Of a stretch of 64,000 bases of DNA, positions 36,335 through 46,564 are shown piece by piece. The translations under genes and the position numbers were made by a program. The stretch covers positions 2,728,001 through 2,792,000 of the forward strand of contig NZ_CP087138.1 of assembly GCF_021650705.1 (NCBI RefSeq). The letters run 5' to 3'. The notes under the pieces were generated by a model. It saw only the letters and a program-made list of their open reading frames with translations. It ran no database searches and was not told the DNA's origin. This DNA is from Pseudomonas sp. KNUC1026. GTDB lineage: Bacteria > Pseudomonadota > Gammaproteobacteria > Pseudomonadales > Pseudomonadaceae. Every line of letters begins with the position of its first letter. Position 1 is the stretch's first letter.

Positions 36335-39300
36335 CTACACCAGCAGCGGAATGTCCCTGCCCAGACGAATGATCAATAAAGTCAGGGAATCCGCGTTGGC
36401 CAGTATCACATCGGTCCGCACACTGCGTCGGTTCTGGAACGCCAACCGCGCAGCAGCCAGATCGTGCGTATTGCTGAGCTGATAAAGCCGCTGGAAACCC
36501 AGGCTCTCCGCAACCAGATGCGGTGTTTTCTGCTGGATGTACTCAAGGTGAGCGAACAGGTTCAAGCTGGGCGTGGCATCGGTCATCAAGGCCTGGTTGC
36601 CGATCAGTTCATTGAGCCGGCCCGCTGTTATCCCTGAGCCAAGCATGTCGGTGAAGGCCCCGCTCGCTTCTACATAGTCGATATCGACCGTATCAAGTAC
36701 TAGATGGGTCACTTCGTGGAGAATGTGGGCGGCGACGAAGTGGCAGCGGGCATCGAAACCCAGCTCCCCAGCACGAGGATTGATAGGGTCGAGCCAGGCC
36801 GGGTTGAACAGTTGGTTGGTCAGGAAGATTCGCTGGCGTTCATCTGGGCTGATCACGAAGGCCAAGGCATCCGGATGCTGAGGATGGTTGTGGCCGTAGA
36901 TCCAACGCTCGCCTCGCCCGGTCCGCAAGCGTATCAGTTCACTGTGAAGTTGCTCGATCATCCCCTTGAGCCTCTGGGCCAGGTCGCTCTCCCATTTCTG
37001 AAAGTCTTCTGTGGTTTCAGACGCGCGAATGGGGCCGAACACGCTGGTGAAGCACTGCACCACCTGGATCTCGATAACCCCTGAAGGGCTCAAACGTTGC
37101 CAGGCGCGTGTAAGCCAGCGTGCAATCTGTGTAAGGGCTCTGTGCAGCAAGTCGGCATAAGCGGGATACTTGGCCCACAGAGCGCTTAGGCTGGCGGCCT
37201 GAATATTGAAATGTGTACCCACCTCAGCCAGCACCACATCCGTGGCACGCCCACAGGAACCAATGCATCCACCGCCTCGAAGGCCCAACCCCGCCAAGCG
37301 CCATTGCGCATCGGACACACGTTCGACCTGCGGCCCTTGAGGCTGCCCGGCCTTTACGATCCTCCACTCCTCTCCAGACCGTTCTACCTGAAATACCTTG
37401 CCACCCAGCACTATGTAGATGCTGGCTTGCATGTGGTAGGCGCCATCTGGTTGCAAGCTGGAGGCATCCAACGTCACCACCCGCGCCTCATAGGGCAACA
37501 GCCGCTGCCGCAGCTCAGCGTCCAGCCCAGTCACACGCCAGGAAAAATCGGGTGTTGCCACTACCTGGGGGACACTTGATTGAGAGCTCCCCGCCGAGCC
37601 GGAACTGGAACTGGAACTGGAACTGGAACTGGAACTGGAACTGGAACTGGAACTGGAACTGGAACTGGAACTGGAACTGGAACCAGATGCTGGCCCGGGA
37701 ACGCCCGCTGTCGCTGCGGCAGTCGCTAAAAAATCCTCGAACACTTCGTTCCAACGCCGCTGGGATACTGCCTTGTAGAGCTTTTCGACATGCTTGATGA
37801 CTTTCCATCCCCCGAACAAGCGGCGCAATGGCTGAGGCAACAACAGTGCGCCATGCTCGACAATTTTCTCGACCAGATCTCTGAACCTTTCCCAGCGGCT
37901 GCCGTTTCCATCGAACTGGCTGGAGGCCAGGCCTTGAATGATGTCGCGGATGTCCGCCAACAGGGTCGTAAGCGCGTTGCCTTCCAGCCAGTCGATGACG
38001 ACATCGCCTATCAATGAGCGCTTTCTGACGCCGTGTTCTTGCTCCTCGTCAAGGCCATATTGCCGCAACAGGTTTTGCAACATGCTGGCATCGGCAAGAG
38101 TGGATTCGAAATCCTTCCGATCGGAGAACTCTTGAAAGGCGTCTTCAGGGTGATACAGACATAGCAGCACCATCGGCCCGCCCGCAGGCGAGTCGATCAT
38201 CATGCAACCAGATATGACCTGCTGACCCACGCGGACCCGGCCCATTCTTACCGGGTCGGCTGGCAGTGTCGCACGGGCGATGGCATCGGGCGCGAGCACG
38301 ATCCGCTCGACCAACTGCAACGCACGGTGGCTCAACGTGCCTTGCAGGTGCTGGACATGCGCCGCCAGGGACATCTGCCAGCTCAGCGCTTGAATGAGTT
38401 CACGCCCATCACTGAATACCTGCAGGTTCATCTGGGCATACAGCCAACGTGCCAGCGTCTTACCCCAGTCAATGTCGCGAACCAGATCATTGACGTCCAG
38501 TTGCGAAACCAGGATGGGCAAAGGCGTTCCGTCGATAGCGCGCAACTGGGCACCGGATGCGCCCTTCGGGCAATGCTTCATGGCGTAATCGATGAAAGAA
38601 GGTCCCGTCGTCCCTGGCAGCGCGTTGGCATCCACGACCATCAAACGCTCCGCCGCAGGGACTTGCCGTTCCCCTAACGCTGCCAGGTGGTGAGCCAGGC
38701 GTTCAGAGATGATCTGCCTGGGGCTGGGCATGCCTGAGAGAAAATCTCGATCCTGGCCCGGGGCGGCCAGTATTCTCCTCAAATGCCGCTGGAACACCTG
38801 CTTGTCATGATTGGAAGCATTGGGCCATTGCCCTACAACCAGTTGCTCCAGTTCCAACTGCCCCCACGCTTGCAGCAGGCGCGATATCGCCGGCTGCAAG
38901 GCATCGTGACGCATCGATGCGGTCAACATCGTACCGAATACATCGCCTGGCATCTTGAGCTGCCGCGCTTTTTGTACAAGCGGCTCTATCTCTTCGACAC
39001 GGGCATTGGCCTCAAGTACCGTAAGCGCCCCACATACTCCCGTACGCAGCGGCTCGGGAAGCTCCAGGCGGGTGGGCTCGATGCTTTCACGGTGCAGCGG
39101 CTCGAGGACCAACGTGACTCCTGCAGGTAAGTGGTCTCTCCACACCTGAGGTTGCCCTCCTCCCAACAACTGATCGCGCAAAGTCCTGTCGGCCAGGGCA
39201 GCCAGCCAGTGGGCGAACAAGCCAGCCTGGCTGGCTGATTGCTCGAGGCCATTGACAGCCGACCAGCAGATCCAACTCTCCGCCAGCGTGTTTTCGGGTT

Positions 39301-41155
39301 GTAAAACCAATACCTCCCTGAGGCGCGCGCGTGAATGCCCGTCAGGGTCGACTGCGGTAAGGGTTCGAATGCTGCCCGACTGCCACAGCGCTTGTTCGAA
39401 AGCACTTAGTTGAGGGCCACCGATGCTCTGTTTTCTTCGGGCCAATTCAATGTCGAGGTCCATCAGCCTTTGCCGTGTCTGCTGCATCAGCAAGGCGTAG
39501 GGCCACCACCTACCGCCCTGACGGAAGCCGCTCCAGAGCAGCTTGCTCAACGACGCAGCCCATCGACTGAGCACCAAGGGTGCCGCGCGCCTCAGGGCTT
39601 CCTCGACCCATTCAAGCGGCGGAGCGGCCACCCGACCGTTCGTATTGCGCAATATGACCTTGGTGTGTTTTGGAAGTGGGCCGGGAGTTAACCCGGTAAC
39701 GCGCTCCAGTAACGCGGCATGCAAGCTCAGTTGAAGAGCAGGTTTGCCTTGCACGGGCAGTTGCAGAAAAACCTGTGCGGCATCGAGCCCAGTGCCGAAT
39801 ATGACCAGCGATGGCTGCAGCAGCAACTCCACCAACTTGGAAACAGAAGTCCCGGCAAGGCTTTGCTCTTGGCGCCAGCTTCTGCAATTGGCGAGCAACG
39901 CGCGAATGTCAGCTTCACTGCTGGCCGGTTTGACATCGATGTCCACAGCCATCTGCTGCTCAGGGTCCGCGTCAAGCCACCGCCCGGCAATGTCGAATTC
40001 CGCCAGATAAGGGTCTATCAGATGACGAACATCGAGCACATTGTCGAACACCGCGTTGACGGCTGAATGCTCGGAACCCCTGGTGATCTCCAACGCAGTG
40101 ATCAGATCACTGCGTTGTACATTGATCACAGACCGCAAGGCTGAACGTACAGGATCGGAAGTGATGGGCTGCAGTTTGAGTTCTCGGTCATCCGGCGTGT
40201 CGAGAAATTCCCGTACTGCCATTGCCAGGGTTTCGCGAGCCTGGGCGTCCACTGCGAGGGCTTGCAGCAATTGCGCACGATCAGAGTAGTACGTAAGCCC
40301 TCGGTCGGGCAGGTAAAGGATGCTCCCCAGCTCCGGATCGGAAAACGCCAGAACGCCTGCGAAGTTGTAGTCGATTTCCAGTTCCTGCGGCCCTTTGACT
40401 CGCATGATGGGGCAAGATATCTCCAACTGCAGCAGCGGTCGTTCCAGCAAGGCCTGGCCAGCTGCAGGCCAGCTGACGGAGGCTCGTCGCTCAAGCCAAC
40501 ACTCAAGGAACGCATCCCGGTAAACCCGCTCGAACGCAACGTACGCAGGGCCGTTGAGCATCCAGAACAGATCGATCAGGGACAGAATAACGTCTACTCC
40601 ACCGTCGCTTTCCACCGAAGGCATCCTGCCAAGGCAATCAACCGCAACCTCGATTCCCTGGCTTCTCCAACGTAGCCAGGAGAGCTTCTGGTTGGCGAAT
40701 ACATCACCCACCAGAGGCTCAAGGGTGGCCTGTACAAGCGGCGCATCGGGCTCCTGCGCAGGGACGCCGGCGATCGCAGTCACACCCGTGGGTAACGTGA
40801 TCTTCAAGCAGGTGGTCTCGATACCCAGGCCATTGAGATAGTCCAGCAGCGATCTGCCGTGTGAAAACCTTTTGACCCCGCTTCCCAATGTATAGAGGTA
40901 GCACTTATGGACACCGGCGCCCTCAGCCCCATCAATTACCAGAGCGCCAGCCAGAGAAGGTGCACCTGACAGGATTTCACTGAATTTCAGAACATAAATG
41001 TGCCCATTGAAACTGGGCAGCCTCAAAACAGCTGCCGTCAGGTCACTCTGTTCTGTCGAGCTTAGCTGCTGGGCATTCACAGCTTGCTGAAGCGTTGCAA
41101 GGAATGCCGAACGCAAGTGTGTGGGTTCGAAGAATCTTGTGTTGAGATCAGGCAT
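36335..41155 (-). CDS. 1606-residue toxin-like protein with aspzincin metalloprotease motif
   Basis: This intact 1606-residue ORF has no signal peptide. It resembles the large Pseudomonas 'dermonecrotic toxin/DUF6543' proteins in general style. Two segments look alike: ILYLPDRGLTYYSDRAQLLQ (about residue 285) and VLLCLYHPEDAFQEFSDRKD (about residue 1035), suggesting internal duplication. A poly-Ser linker (about residues 1158-1184) separates the N-terminal part from a C-terminal domain with HEVTH at 1480-1484 followed by DTVDIDY. This fits the aspzincin pattern HExxH...(G)TxDxxY, with Asp1491 as third zinc ligand. No secretion or immunity gene is adjacent. Function as a protease toxin is inferred. 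Confidence 0.8.
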   Translation of the reverse strand: MPDLNTRFFEPTHLRSAFLATLQQAVNAQQLSSTEQSDLTAAVLRLPSFNGHIYVLKFSEILSGAPSLAGALVIDGAEGAGVHKCYLYTLGSGVKRFSHGRSLLDYLNGLGIETTCLKITLPTGVTAIAGVPAQEPDAPLVQATLEPLVGDVFANQKLSWLRWRSQGIEVAVDCLGRMPSVESDGGVDVILSLIDLFWMLNGPAYVAFERVYRDAFLECWLERRASVSWPAAGQALLERPLLQLEISCPIMRVKGPQELEIDYNFAGVLAFSDPELGSILYLPDRGLTYYSDRAQLLQALAVDAQARETLAMAVREFLDTPDDRELKLQPITSDPVRSALRSVINVQRSDLITALEITRGSEHSAVNAVFDNVLDVRHLIDPYLAEFDIAGRWLDADPEQQMAVDIDVKPASSEADIRALLANCRSWRQEQSLAGTSVSKLVELLLQPSLVIFGTGLDAAQVFLQLPVQGKPALQLSLHAALLERVTGLTPGPLPKHTKVILRNTNGRVAAPPLEWVEEALRRAAPLVLSRWAASLSKLLWSGFRQGGRWWPYALLMQQTRQRLMDLDIELARRKQSIGGPQLSAFEQALWQSGSIRTLTAVDPDGHSRARLREVLVLQPENTLAESWICWSAVNGLEQSASQAGLFAHWLAALADRTLRDQLLGGGQPQVWRDHLPAGVTLVLEPLHRESIEPTRLELPEPLRTGVCGALTVLEANARVEEIEPLVQKARQLKMPGDVFGTMLTASMRHDALQPAISRLLQAWGQLELEQLVVGQWPNASNHDKQVFQRHLRRILAAPGQDRDFLSGMPSPRQIISERLAHHLAALGERQVPAAERLMVVDANALPGTTGPSFIDYAMKHCPKGASGAQLRAIDGTPLPILVSQLDVNDLVRDIDWGKTLARWLYAQMNLQVFSDGRELIQALSWQMSLAAHVQHLQGTLSHRALQLVERIVLAPDAIARATLPADPVRMGRVRVGQQVISGCMMIDSPAGGPMVLLCLYHPEDAFQEFSDRKDFESTLADASMLQNLLRQYGLDEEQEHGVRKRSLIGDVVIDWLEGNALTTLLADIRDIIQGLASSQFDGNGSRWERFRDLVEKIVEHGALLLPQPLRRLFGGWKVIKHVEKLYKAVSQRRWNEVFEDFLATAAATAGVPGPASGSSSSSSSSSSSSSSSSSSSSSSSSSSSGSAGSSQSSVPQVVATPDFSWRVTGLDAELRQRLLPYEARVVTLDASSLQPDGAYHMQASIYIVLGGKVFQVERSGEEWRIVKAGQPQGPQVERVSDAQWRLAGLGLRGGGCIGSCGRATDVVLAEVGTHFNIQAASLSALWAKYPAYADLLHRALTQIARWLTRAWQRLSPSGVIEIQVVQCFTSVFGPIRASETTEDFQKWESDLAQRLKGMIEQLHSELIRLRTGRGERWIYGHNHPQHPDALAFVISPDERQRIFLTNQLFNPAWLDPINPRAGELGFDARCHFVAAHILHEVTHLVLDTVDIDYVEASGAFTDMLGSGITAGRLNELIGNQALMTDATPSLNLFAHLEYIQQKTPHLVAESLGFQRLYQLSNTHDLAAARLAFQNRRSVRTDVILANADSLTLLIIRLGRDIPLLV
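37601..37682. repeat. Hexanucleotide microsatellite (GGAACT)n encoding poly-Ser
   Basis: GGAACT is repeated 13 full times plus four bases without interruption. On the coding minus strand it reads AGTTCC, two Ser codons per unit. Copy number changes would keep the frame and only alter linker length. Confidence 0.95.
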
Positions 41156-41225
41156 ATTCAGGCTCTTTATAGAAGGAGCCTGAAATCATCCGGGCCTGCC
41201 ATCACTCAACGGCACTACTTGTTTA

Positions 41226-41382
41226 GGCTCTGTATGAAATGTATTCCAGCGAAGGCCAGGCAAGGCGAAAACAGGGGAGGAAGCGGAGTTTACTGGTTGT
41301 AAATGAGCATTCCGACCGGGCTCGCGATCGAGCCTGTTTTCAACGCGGCATGGGCGAGCTGGGATGCATTTCGTACAGAGCC
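41226..41382. mobile_element. 157-bp MITE-like element
   Basis: The ends are inverted repeats of about 25 bp beginning GGCTCTGTAYGAAATG with three mismatches. Both ends are flanked by TA, consistent with a TA target duplication. An inner pair (AAAACAGG/CCTGTTTT) is also inverted. No transposase ORF fits inside, so it is a non-autonomous element or IS remnant. It lies between the 1606-residue toxin-like gene and the lactonase gene. Confidence 0.7.
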
Positions 41383-41414
41383 TAGGGCTTTCAGGTGAGA
41401 AGCTCGCCCTTGGG

Positions 41415-42593
41415 TCACCCTGCTGGCCGAGCGCTCAGGAACTTGAGATCCGAAGGTGCGTCCTGGGCGAATTTCTGCACAGTGTGGCCGAGCAGCCCGG
41501 TCCTGGGGTCGCGTTGCATGACTACTATCGAGTTGCTTTTCTGGTTGGCAACCAGCAGATAAGCACCACTGGGGTCAAGCGCAAACTCCCGGGGTGATCC
41601 CCATCGACAGCACGGCGCTGCACCATTTTGAGCGTGCCGTCTTCAAGGTTCACCGCGTACACCACGATCTGGTTGACCTTCCCGCGATTGCTTACATAAA
41701 GAAAATGACCGTCAGCCGAAAGATGCACAGCTCCCCCGGCCCCCTGTACCGGGCCGCTGCCTTCGGCCAGGTCCAGCAATTGTTTGGCGAATCAGGTTGC
41801 CCGCACGATAGTCGAACACTGCGACCTGAGCGCTCATTTCCAGCACAAGGTAGGCCTGCTTGCCGCTTTTGCTGAACAGCAGATGCCGCGGGCCGCTGCC
41901 GGGTGGGAGAATCACAGAGCTCGGTGCGGCGGGGTTGAGCGGGTAGTGGGCATTGGAGGGTGTGAACTGGTAGATGAAGATGCGATCAGCGCCCAGGTCG
42001 CTGGCGTAGACATAGTGGCTTCTGTTGGGCGACGACACCACCGAATGCACATGGCTGCTGGCCTGGCGCTCAGGATCGACGTGGCTGGCGTTGTGCTTGA
42101 ACTGCTGCTCGACCTTACCCAGTTGCCCATTGTCGTCAACGGCGAGCACGGCCAGGCTGGCGTTGCCTTCCGGATGCACCGCATAGTTGGAAACGAAAAC
42201 GAAATCGCCGTCGGTACTCAAGCTGACATGGGTAGGCTCATCGCCTTCGGTAGGCTGTTGGCTGATCAACGTGATCGTGTTGTCGGGCCCTATGCCATAG
42301 CTACTGACCTTGCCGACAGCATCTTTTTGCCCAGGCCCGTTCTCATTGGCTACGAACAGGCGGGTCTGTTTCTTGTTGATCGCAAGCCAGGAAGGGTTCT
42401 CGGCCGGCACCACCTGCACAGGCCGCGCGCTGATCTGCCCCGTGGCGCTGTCGAAGCGGTAGCGGTAGATCCCTTCGCTTGAACCTGCGGTGTAGCTGCC
42501 TACGAGCAGGTCGTAGCTGGGGGCTGCCTGGGCACTGGTGCCGGCAAGGCCGATACCGGCGGCCAGCAGTGAACTGACGATGGCTCTGAACAT
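41415..42593 (-). CDS. Periplasmic lactonase-family beta-propeller (two frame breaks)
   Basis: The combined frames give about 392 residues. A signal peptide (VSSLLAAGIGLAGTSAQA) precedes a seven-bladed propeller of the 6-phosphogluconolactonase (PF10282-type) family: YDLLVGSYTAGSSEGIYRY, EPTHVSLSTDGDFVFVSNY, GSGPRHLLFSKSGKQAYLV. Breaks lie near 41783 (extra A in CAAACAA) and 41597 (missing C in CACCCCGG). The last frame ends with FALDPSGAYLLVANQKSNS and a stop at 41415. Secretion argues against the cytosolic pentose-phosphate reaction; related secreted proteins act on other lactones. ATG 42593 starts at the signal peptide. Confidence 0.82.
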
Positions 42594-42642
42594 GACGAAC
42601 GTCCCCGATCCTGAGAAAGTTACGCCACGGGCAGAGCCTGTT

Positions 42643-42909
42643 TCAGTCGGGGTCTTCGTCCGTGGCAGTGAAGGCATCAAGGCACGTCAAACGATGGACC
42701 CCGTCAGGACCGTCGATCAGCCAATGTCCCGCCTCGGGTTCGAACCGAGCGGCAGCAATCGACTCTGGGACAAAGTGCCAACGCCTGAGTTCACGGCCGT
42801 CCATGCATTCGATAATCAAACCTGATTTATCCAGAGTGAATTCGAACGCATGCAGATCATCGATCAACAGCATGTCTGCACTTGAAAGTGCGTCTTGCAA
42901 ACCACCCAT
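42643..42909 (-). CDS. Small conserved hypothetical downstream of cysB (possibly DUF5629)
   Basis: The protein has 88 residues from ATG 42909, beginning MGGLQDALSSADMLLIDDLH. It is acidic and has no signal. It resembles a small Pseudomonas family found next to cysB (DUF5629, tentative from memory). The start is 8 bases after the cysB stop, so it is probably co-transcribed. A longer in-frame ORF runs back into cysB and is not supported. I assign no function. Confidence 0.65.
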   Translation of the reverse strand: MGGLQDALSSADMLLIDDLHAFEFTLDKSGLIIECMDGRELRRWHFVPESIAAARFEPEAGHWLIDGPDGVHRLTCLDAFTATDEDPD

Positions 42910-42917
42910 GAACACCT

Positions 42918-43994
<1,077 letters not shown>

Positions 43995-44016
43995 CTAGAA
44001 CTATTTGGCGACTGGT

Positions 44017-44511
44017 TCAATGCTCGCTTGCCGTGCCAGGTTCAGGCACAAGGTAGACGGGAGTGGTAGATAACTGCAGCACCCGATGCGCAGTGCGGCC
44101 AATGGAGTGGGCAGCCCCTTGATTGCCTGAGCGGCTGCCGACCACGAGCAGGTCCACGCCCAGCTGGTTGACCTGATCGAGGATCACCTGAGCAGGGTCG
44201 CCCTGGCGAACCCTTACTGCGCGAATCAGTGCAAGGTCCTGGCCAGTATCACAGAGGTCTTCCCGAAAACTCTGCAGCACTCGCCGCTCGATATTGGCCA
44301 TCACCTGAGTGACCCCGCCATCGTTGAACGCCCTGAACGCTGGCGCATCCAGATAGCTCTGCAACACCGACTCGGCGAAACGGCCCATGGGTTCCACAGC
44401 GTGGATCACGTACAAGTCAGCCTTGAAACTGCGCGCAAGAGCGAGCGCATGCTGCAGAACATAAGGCGCATATACCCCAAGATCGGTCGCGTACAGCATC
44501 GAGCGGATCAT
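44017..44511 (-). CDS. Universal stress protein (UspA family)
   Basis: The protein has 164 residues as a single Usp domain. It has the N-terminal strand MIRSMLYATDLG, the conserved LLVVGSRSGN and the closing RVLQLSTTPVYLVP, i.e. a G-x2-G-x9-G(S/T)-like ATP-binding segment in partly diverged form (GSRSGNQGAAHSIGRTAHRV). Usp proteins help in growth arrest, oxidative or nutrient stress. ATG 44511 has GGAGG 5 bases upstream. The longer ORF to 44598 is not supported. Confidence 0.87.
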   Translation of the reverse strand: MIRSMLYATDLGVYAPYVLQHALALARSFKADLYVIHAVEPMGRFAESVLQSYLDAPAFRAFNDGGVTQVMANIERRVLQSFREDLCDTGQDLALIRAVRVRQGDPAQVILDQVNQLGVDLLVVGSRSGNQGAAHSIGRTAHRVLQLSTTPVYLVPEPGTASEH

Positions 44512-44782
44512 AGGACCTCCACCCAGATTCAAAGGCCGCCCAGCCGGGCGGTACAGCCTGAAGCTTAGCAGCGCTTGAGGAGCTTGCAGCAGTCGCAAAG
44601 ATGGCTCGCTCAGACCGGGGCCGGCATACCGAGTTCAACCCATCTGCAGCCAACCCGCTCAAATGCGCCACCAAACAGCGGCCAGCCATTGCCGCTGGCT
44701 CACCGAACGCGCTAAGGTGCCCCACCCGCCAGCTTGTTGCCGCCACCTGAGCCGTGGCCGCCTGAATCCGAAGAGTACGCCG

Positions 44783-45859
44783 ATGGCCGATTTACCAATC
44801 AACGACTTGAACGTCGCCTCCAACGAAACCCTCATTACGCCGGATCAGCTGAAGCAGGACATCCCCCTGTCCGAGGCAGCACTGCGTACCGTGACCGTGG
44901 GCCGCGAAACCGTTCGCAATATCCTCGACGGCAAGGATCATCGCCTGTTCGTGGTGATCGGCCCGTGCTCCATCCACGACATCAAGGCTGCGCATGAGTA
45001 CGCGCAGCGCCTCAAGGCACTGGCGGCAGAGGTTTCCGACACACTCTACCTGGTGATGCGGGTGTACTTCGAAAAGCCCCGCACCACCGTCGGTTGGAAG
45101 GGCCTGATCAACGACCCTTACCTGGACGACTCCTTCAAGATCCAGGACGGCTTGCACATCGGCCGCCAGCTGCTACTGGAACTGGCCGAGATGGGCCTGC
45201 CCACCGCCACCGAGGCGCTGGACCCGATCTCCCCGCAGTACCTGCAAGATCTGATCAGCTGGTCGGCCATCGGCGCACGCACCACCGAATCGCAGACTCA
45301 CCGTGAAATGGCCTCGGGGCTGTCTTCTTCGGTGGGCTTCAAGAATGGCACCGACGGCGGGCTGGCGGTGGCGATCAACGCGCTGCAGTCAGTGTCCAAA
45401 CCGCACCGCTTTCTGGGGATCAACCAGCAGGGCGGCGTCTCTATCGTGACCACCAAGGGCAACGCCTACGGCCATGTGGTGCTGCGCGGCGGCAACGGCA
45501 AGCCGAACTACGATTCGGTGAGCGTGGCGTTGTGCGAACAGGACCTGGCCAAGGCCAAGGTCAAGCCCAACATCATGATCGATTGCAGCCACGCCAACTC
45601 CAACAAGGACCCGGCCCTGCAACCGCTGGTGATGGAGAACGTGGCCAACCAGATCCTCGAAGGCAACCGCTCGATCATCGGCCTGATGGTTGAAAGCCAC
45701 CTGAACTGGGGCTGCCAGGCGATTCCGAAAAACCTTGAAGAGCTGCAGTACGGCGTCTCGGTCACCGATGCCTGCATCGACTGGAGCGCCACCGAGCAAA
45801 GCATCCGCTCGATGCATGCCAAGCTCAGGGATGTATTGCCCAAGCGCGACCGCGCCTGA
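44783..45859 (+). CDS. aroF: DAHP synthase (class I, AroF/G/H type)
   Basis: The protein has 358 residues. It shows VVIGPCSIHD, VMRVYFEKPRTTVGWKGL, ARTTESQTHREMASG, GFKNGTDGG and IMIDCSHANSNK, the metal- and phosphate-binding segments of enteric-type 3-deoxy-D-arabino-heptulosonate 7-phosphate synthases. It condenses phosphoenolpyruvate and erythrose 4-phosphate as the first step of aromatic amino acid biosynthesis. The feedback specificity (Phe, Tyr or Trp) cannot be assigned here; aroF is used as a general symbol. ATG 44783 is preceded by GAAGAG. A terminator follows. Confidence 0.93.
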   Translation: MADLPINDLNVASNETLITPDQLKQDIPLSEAALRTVTVGRETVRNILDGKDHRLFVVIGPCSIHDIKAAHEYAQRLKALAAEVSDTLYLVMRVYFEKPRTTVGWKGLINDPYLDDSFKIQDGLHIGRQLLLELAEMGLPTATEALDPISPQYLQDLISWSAIGARTTESQTHREMASGLSSSVGFKNGTDGGLAVAINALQSVSKPHRFLGINQQGGVSIVTTKGNAYGHVVLRGGNGKPNYDSVSVALCEQDLAKAKVKPNIMIDCSHANSNKDPALQPLVMENVANQILEGNRSIIGLMVESHLNWGCQAIPKNLEELQYGVSVTDACIDWSATEQSIRSMHAKLRDVLPKRDRA

Positions 45860-45872
45860 GAGGCAGCACAAT

Positions 45873-45905
45873 GAAAAACGCCGGGCTCGATGCCCGGCGT
45901 TTTTC
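45873..45905. terminator. Bidirectional terminator after DAHP synthase gene
   Basis: AAAAACGCCGGGC and GCCCGGCGTTTTT pair in a long stem around a short loop (TCGAT). The A and T runs on each side allow it to end transcription from both the plus-strand DAHP synthase gene and the minus-strand acetyltransferase gene. Confidence 0.85.
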
Positions 45906-45907
45906 AT

Positions 45908-46192
45908 TCAATCGTGTTCAGCGCTGCCGATGCCCTGCCGCTCCATGTAGCGCTCGACGTATGAACACGAAGGTATCACCGTGTAGCCCATGTTTTTGGC
46001 GTAAGCGAGCGCCGTTTCTGCCAGCGCTGCGGCAATGCCCCGCCCGCGCAGAGCGTTGGGTACGAAAGTGCGATAGATGTCCAGCGTCTGCTGCCCCAGA
46101 TCCATGTAGGTCAGGTAGGCGCGATGGCCGTCCACATTCACTTCGAATTGATGACCGGCCTGGTCGTGGTGGATAGCAAACGCCTCGCTCAT
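45908..46192 (-). CDS. GNAT-type N-acetyltransferase (YjdJ-like)
   Basis: The protein has 94 residues, the small GCN5-related acetyltransferase type. It has the acetyl-CoA-binding RGRGIAAALAETALAYAKN and the IYRTFVPNALRG strand. YjdJ-like proteins are short, with unknown acceptor substrate. The gene is intact and converges on the DAHP synthase gene across a shared terminator. Confidence 0.85.
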   Translation of the reverse strand: MSEAFAIHHDQAGHQFEVNVDGHRAYLTYMDLGQQTLDIYRTFVPNALRGRGIAAALAETALAYAKNMGYTVIPSCSYVERYMERQGIGSAEHD

Positions 46193-46564
46193 TGCAACTC
46201 CTCGCGGGTCTTGTCGTTTAGACCGTTACCATACCGCTGTTTGCCAGTATGGGAAACCTCCCGCATGCCGCTGGCAAAGCCGCGATGCCCAACATGAGCA
46301 TCAGACGCCGGCGGCGCCCGCAAGTCACCGCGCCCTCGCCAAGTTGCCGACAAAGGGCTGCAGGACAGGTATCAGGAGCCTGCGCGAGGTGAGCTGAACA
46401 GCGGCTGAACCCCAGCGCGCAAAGGTTCGAGGCGCGCAAAATTTTACGGCTTCTTGCACTGGCTCAGTTTACTTACTACAAGTAATGGGTAGTATGTGTG
46501 CCGGCCACTTTCTCACTTGTCAGAGGTGGCTACTTAAAATAGAAAGTTCTTGAAGGGGAACCCG
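46193..46564. other. 372-bp intergenic region upstream of oprI
   Basis: I see no credible ORF. The right half holds a possible oprI promoter, TTGCAC (46454-46459) and TACAAG (46477-46482), 17 bases apart with only a moderate -10 match. A GCGCGC...GCGCGC stem-like pair lies at about 46418-46440. GAAGGGGA precedes the oprI ATG. The left 200 bases show no clear feature. Confidence 0.45.

Noticed and set aside
37601..37682. CRISPR-like array
   Set aside because: The unit is 6 bp with no spacers; it is a microsatellite inside a coding sequence.
41156..41414. A complete insertion sequence next to the lactonase gene
   Set aside because: Only 157 bp lie between the inverted repeats and there is no transposase ORF, so a MITE or remnant is the most that can be claimed.
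46517..46540. TTGTCA...TAAAAT as the oprI promoter
   Set aside because: The two hexamers are only 12 bases apart, too close for a sigma-70 promoter; the pair further upstream has better spacing.
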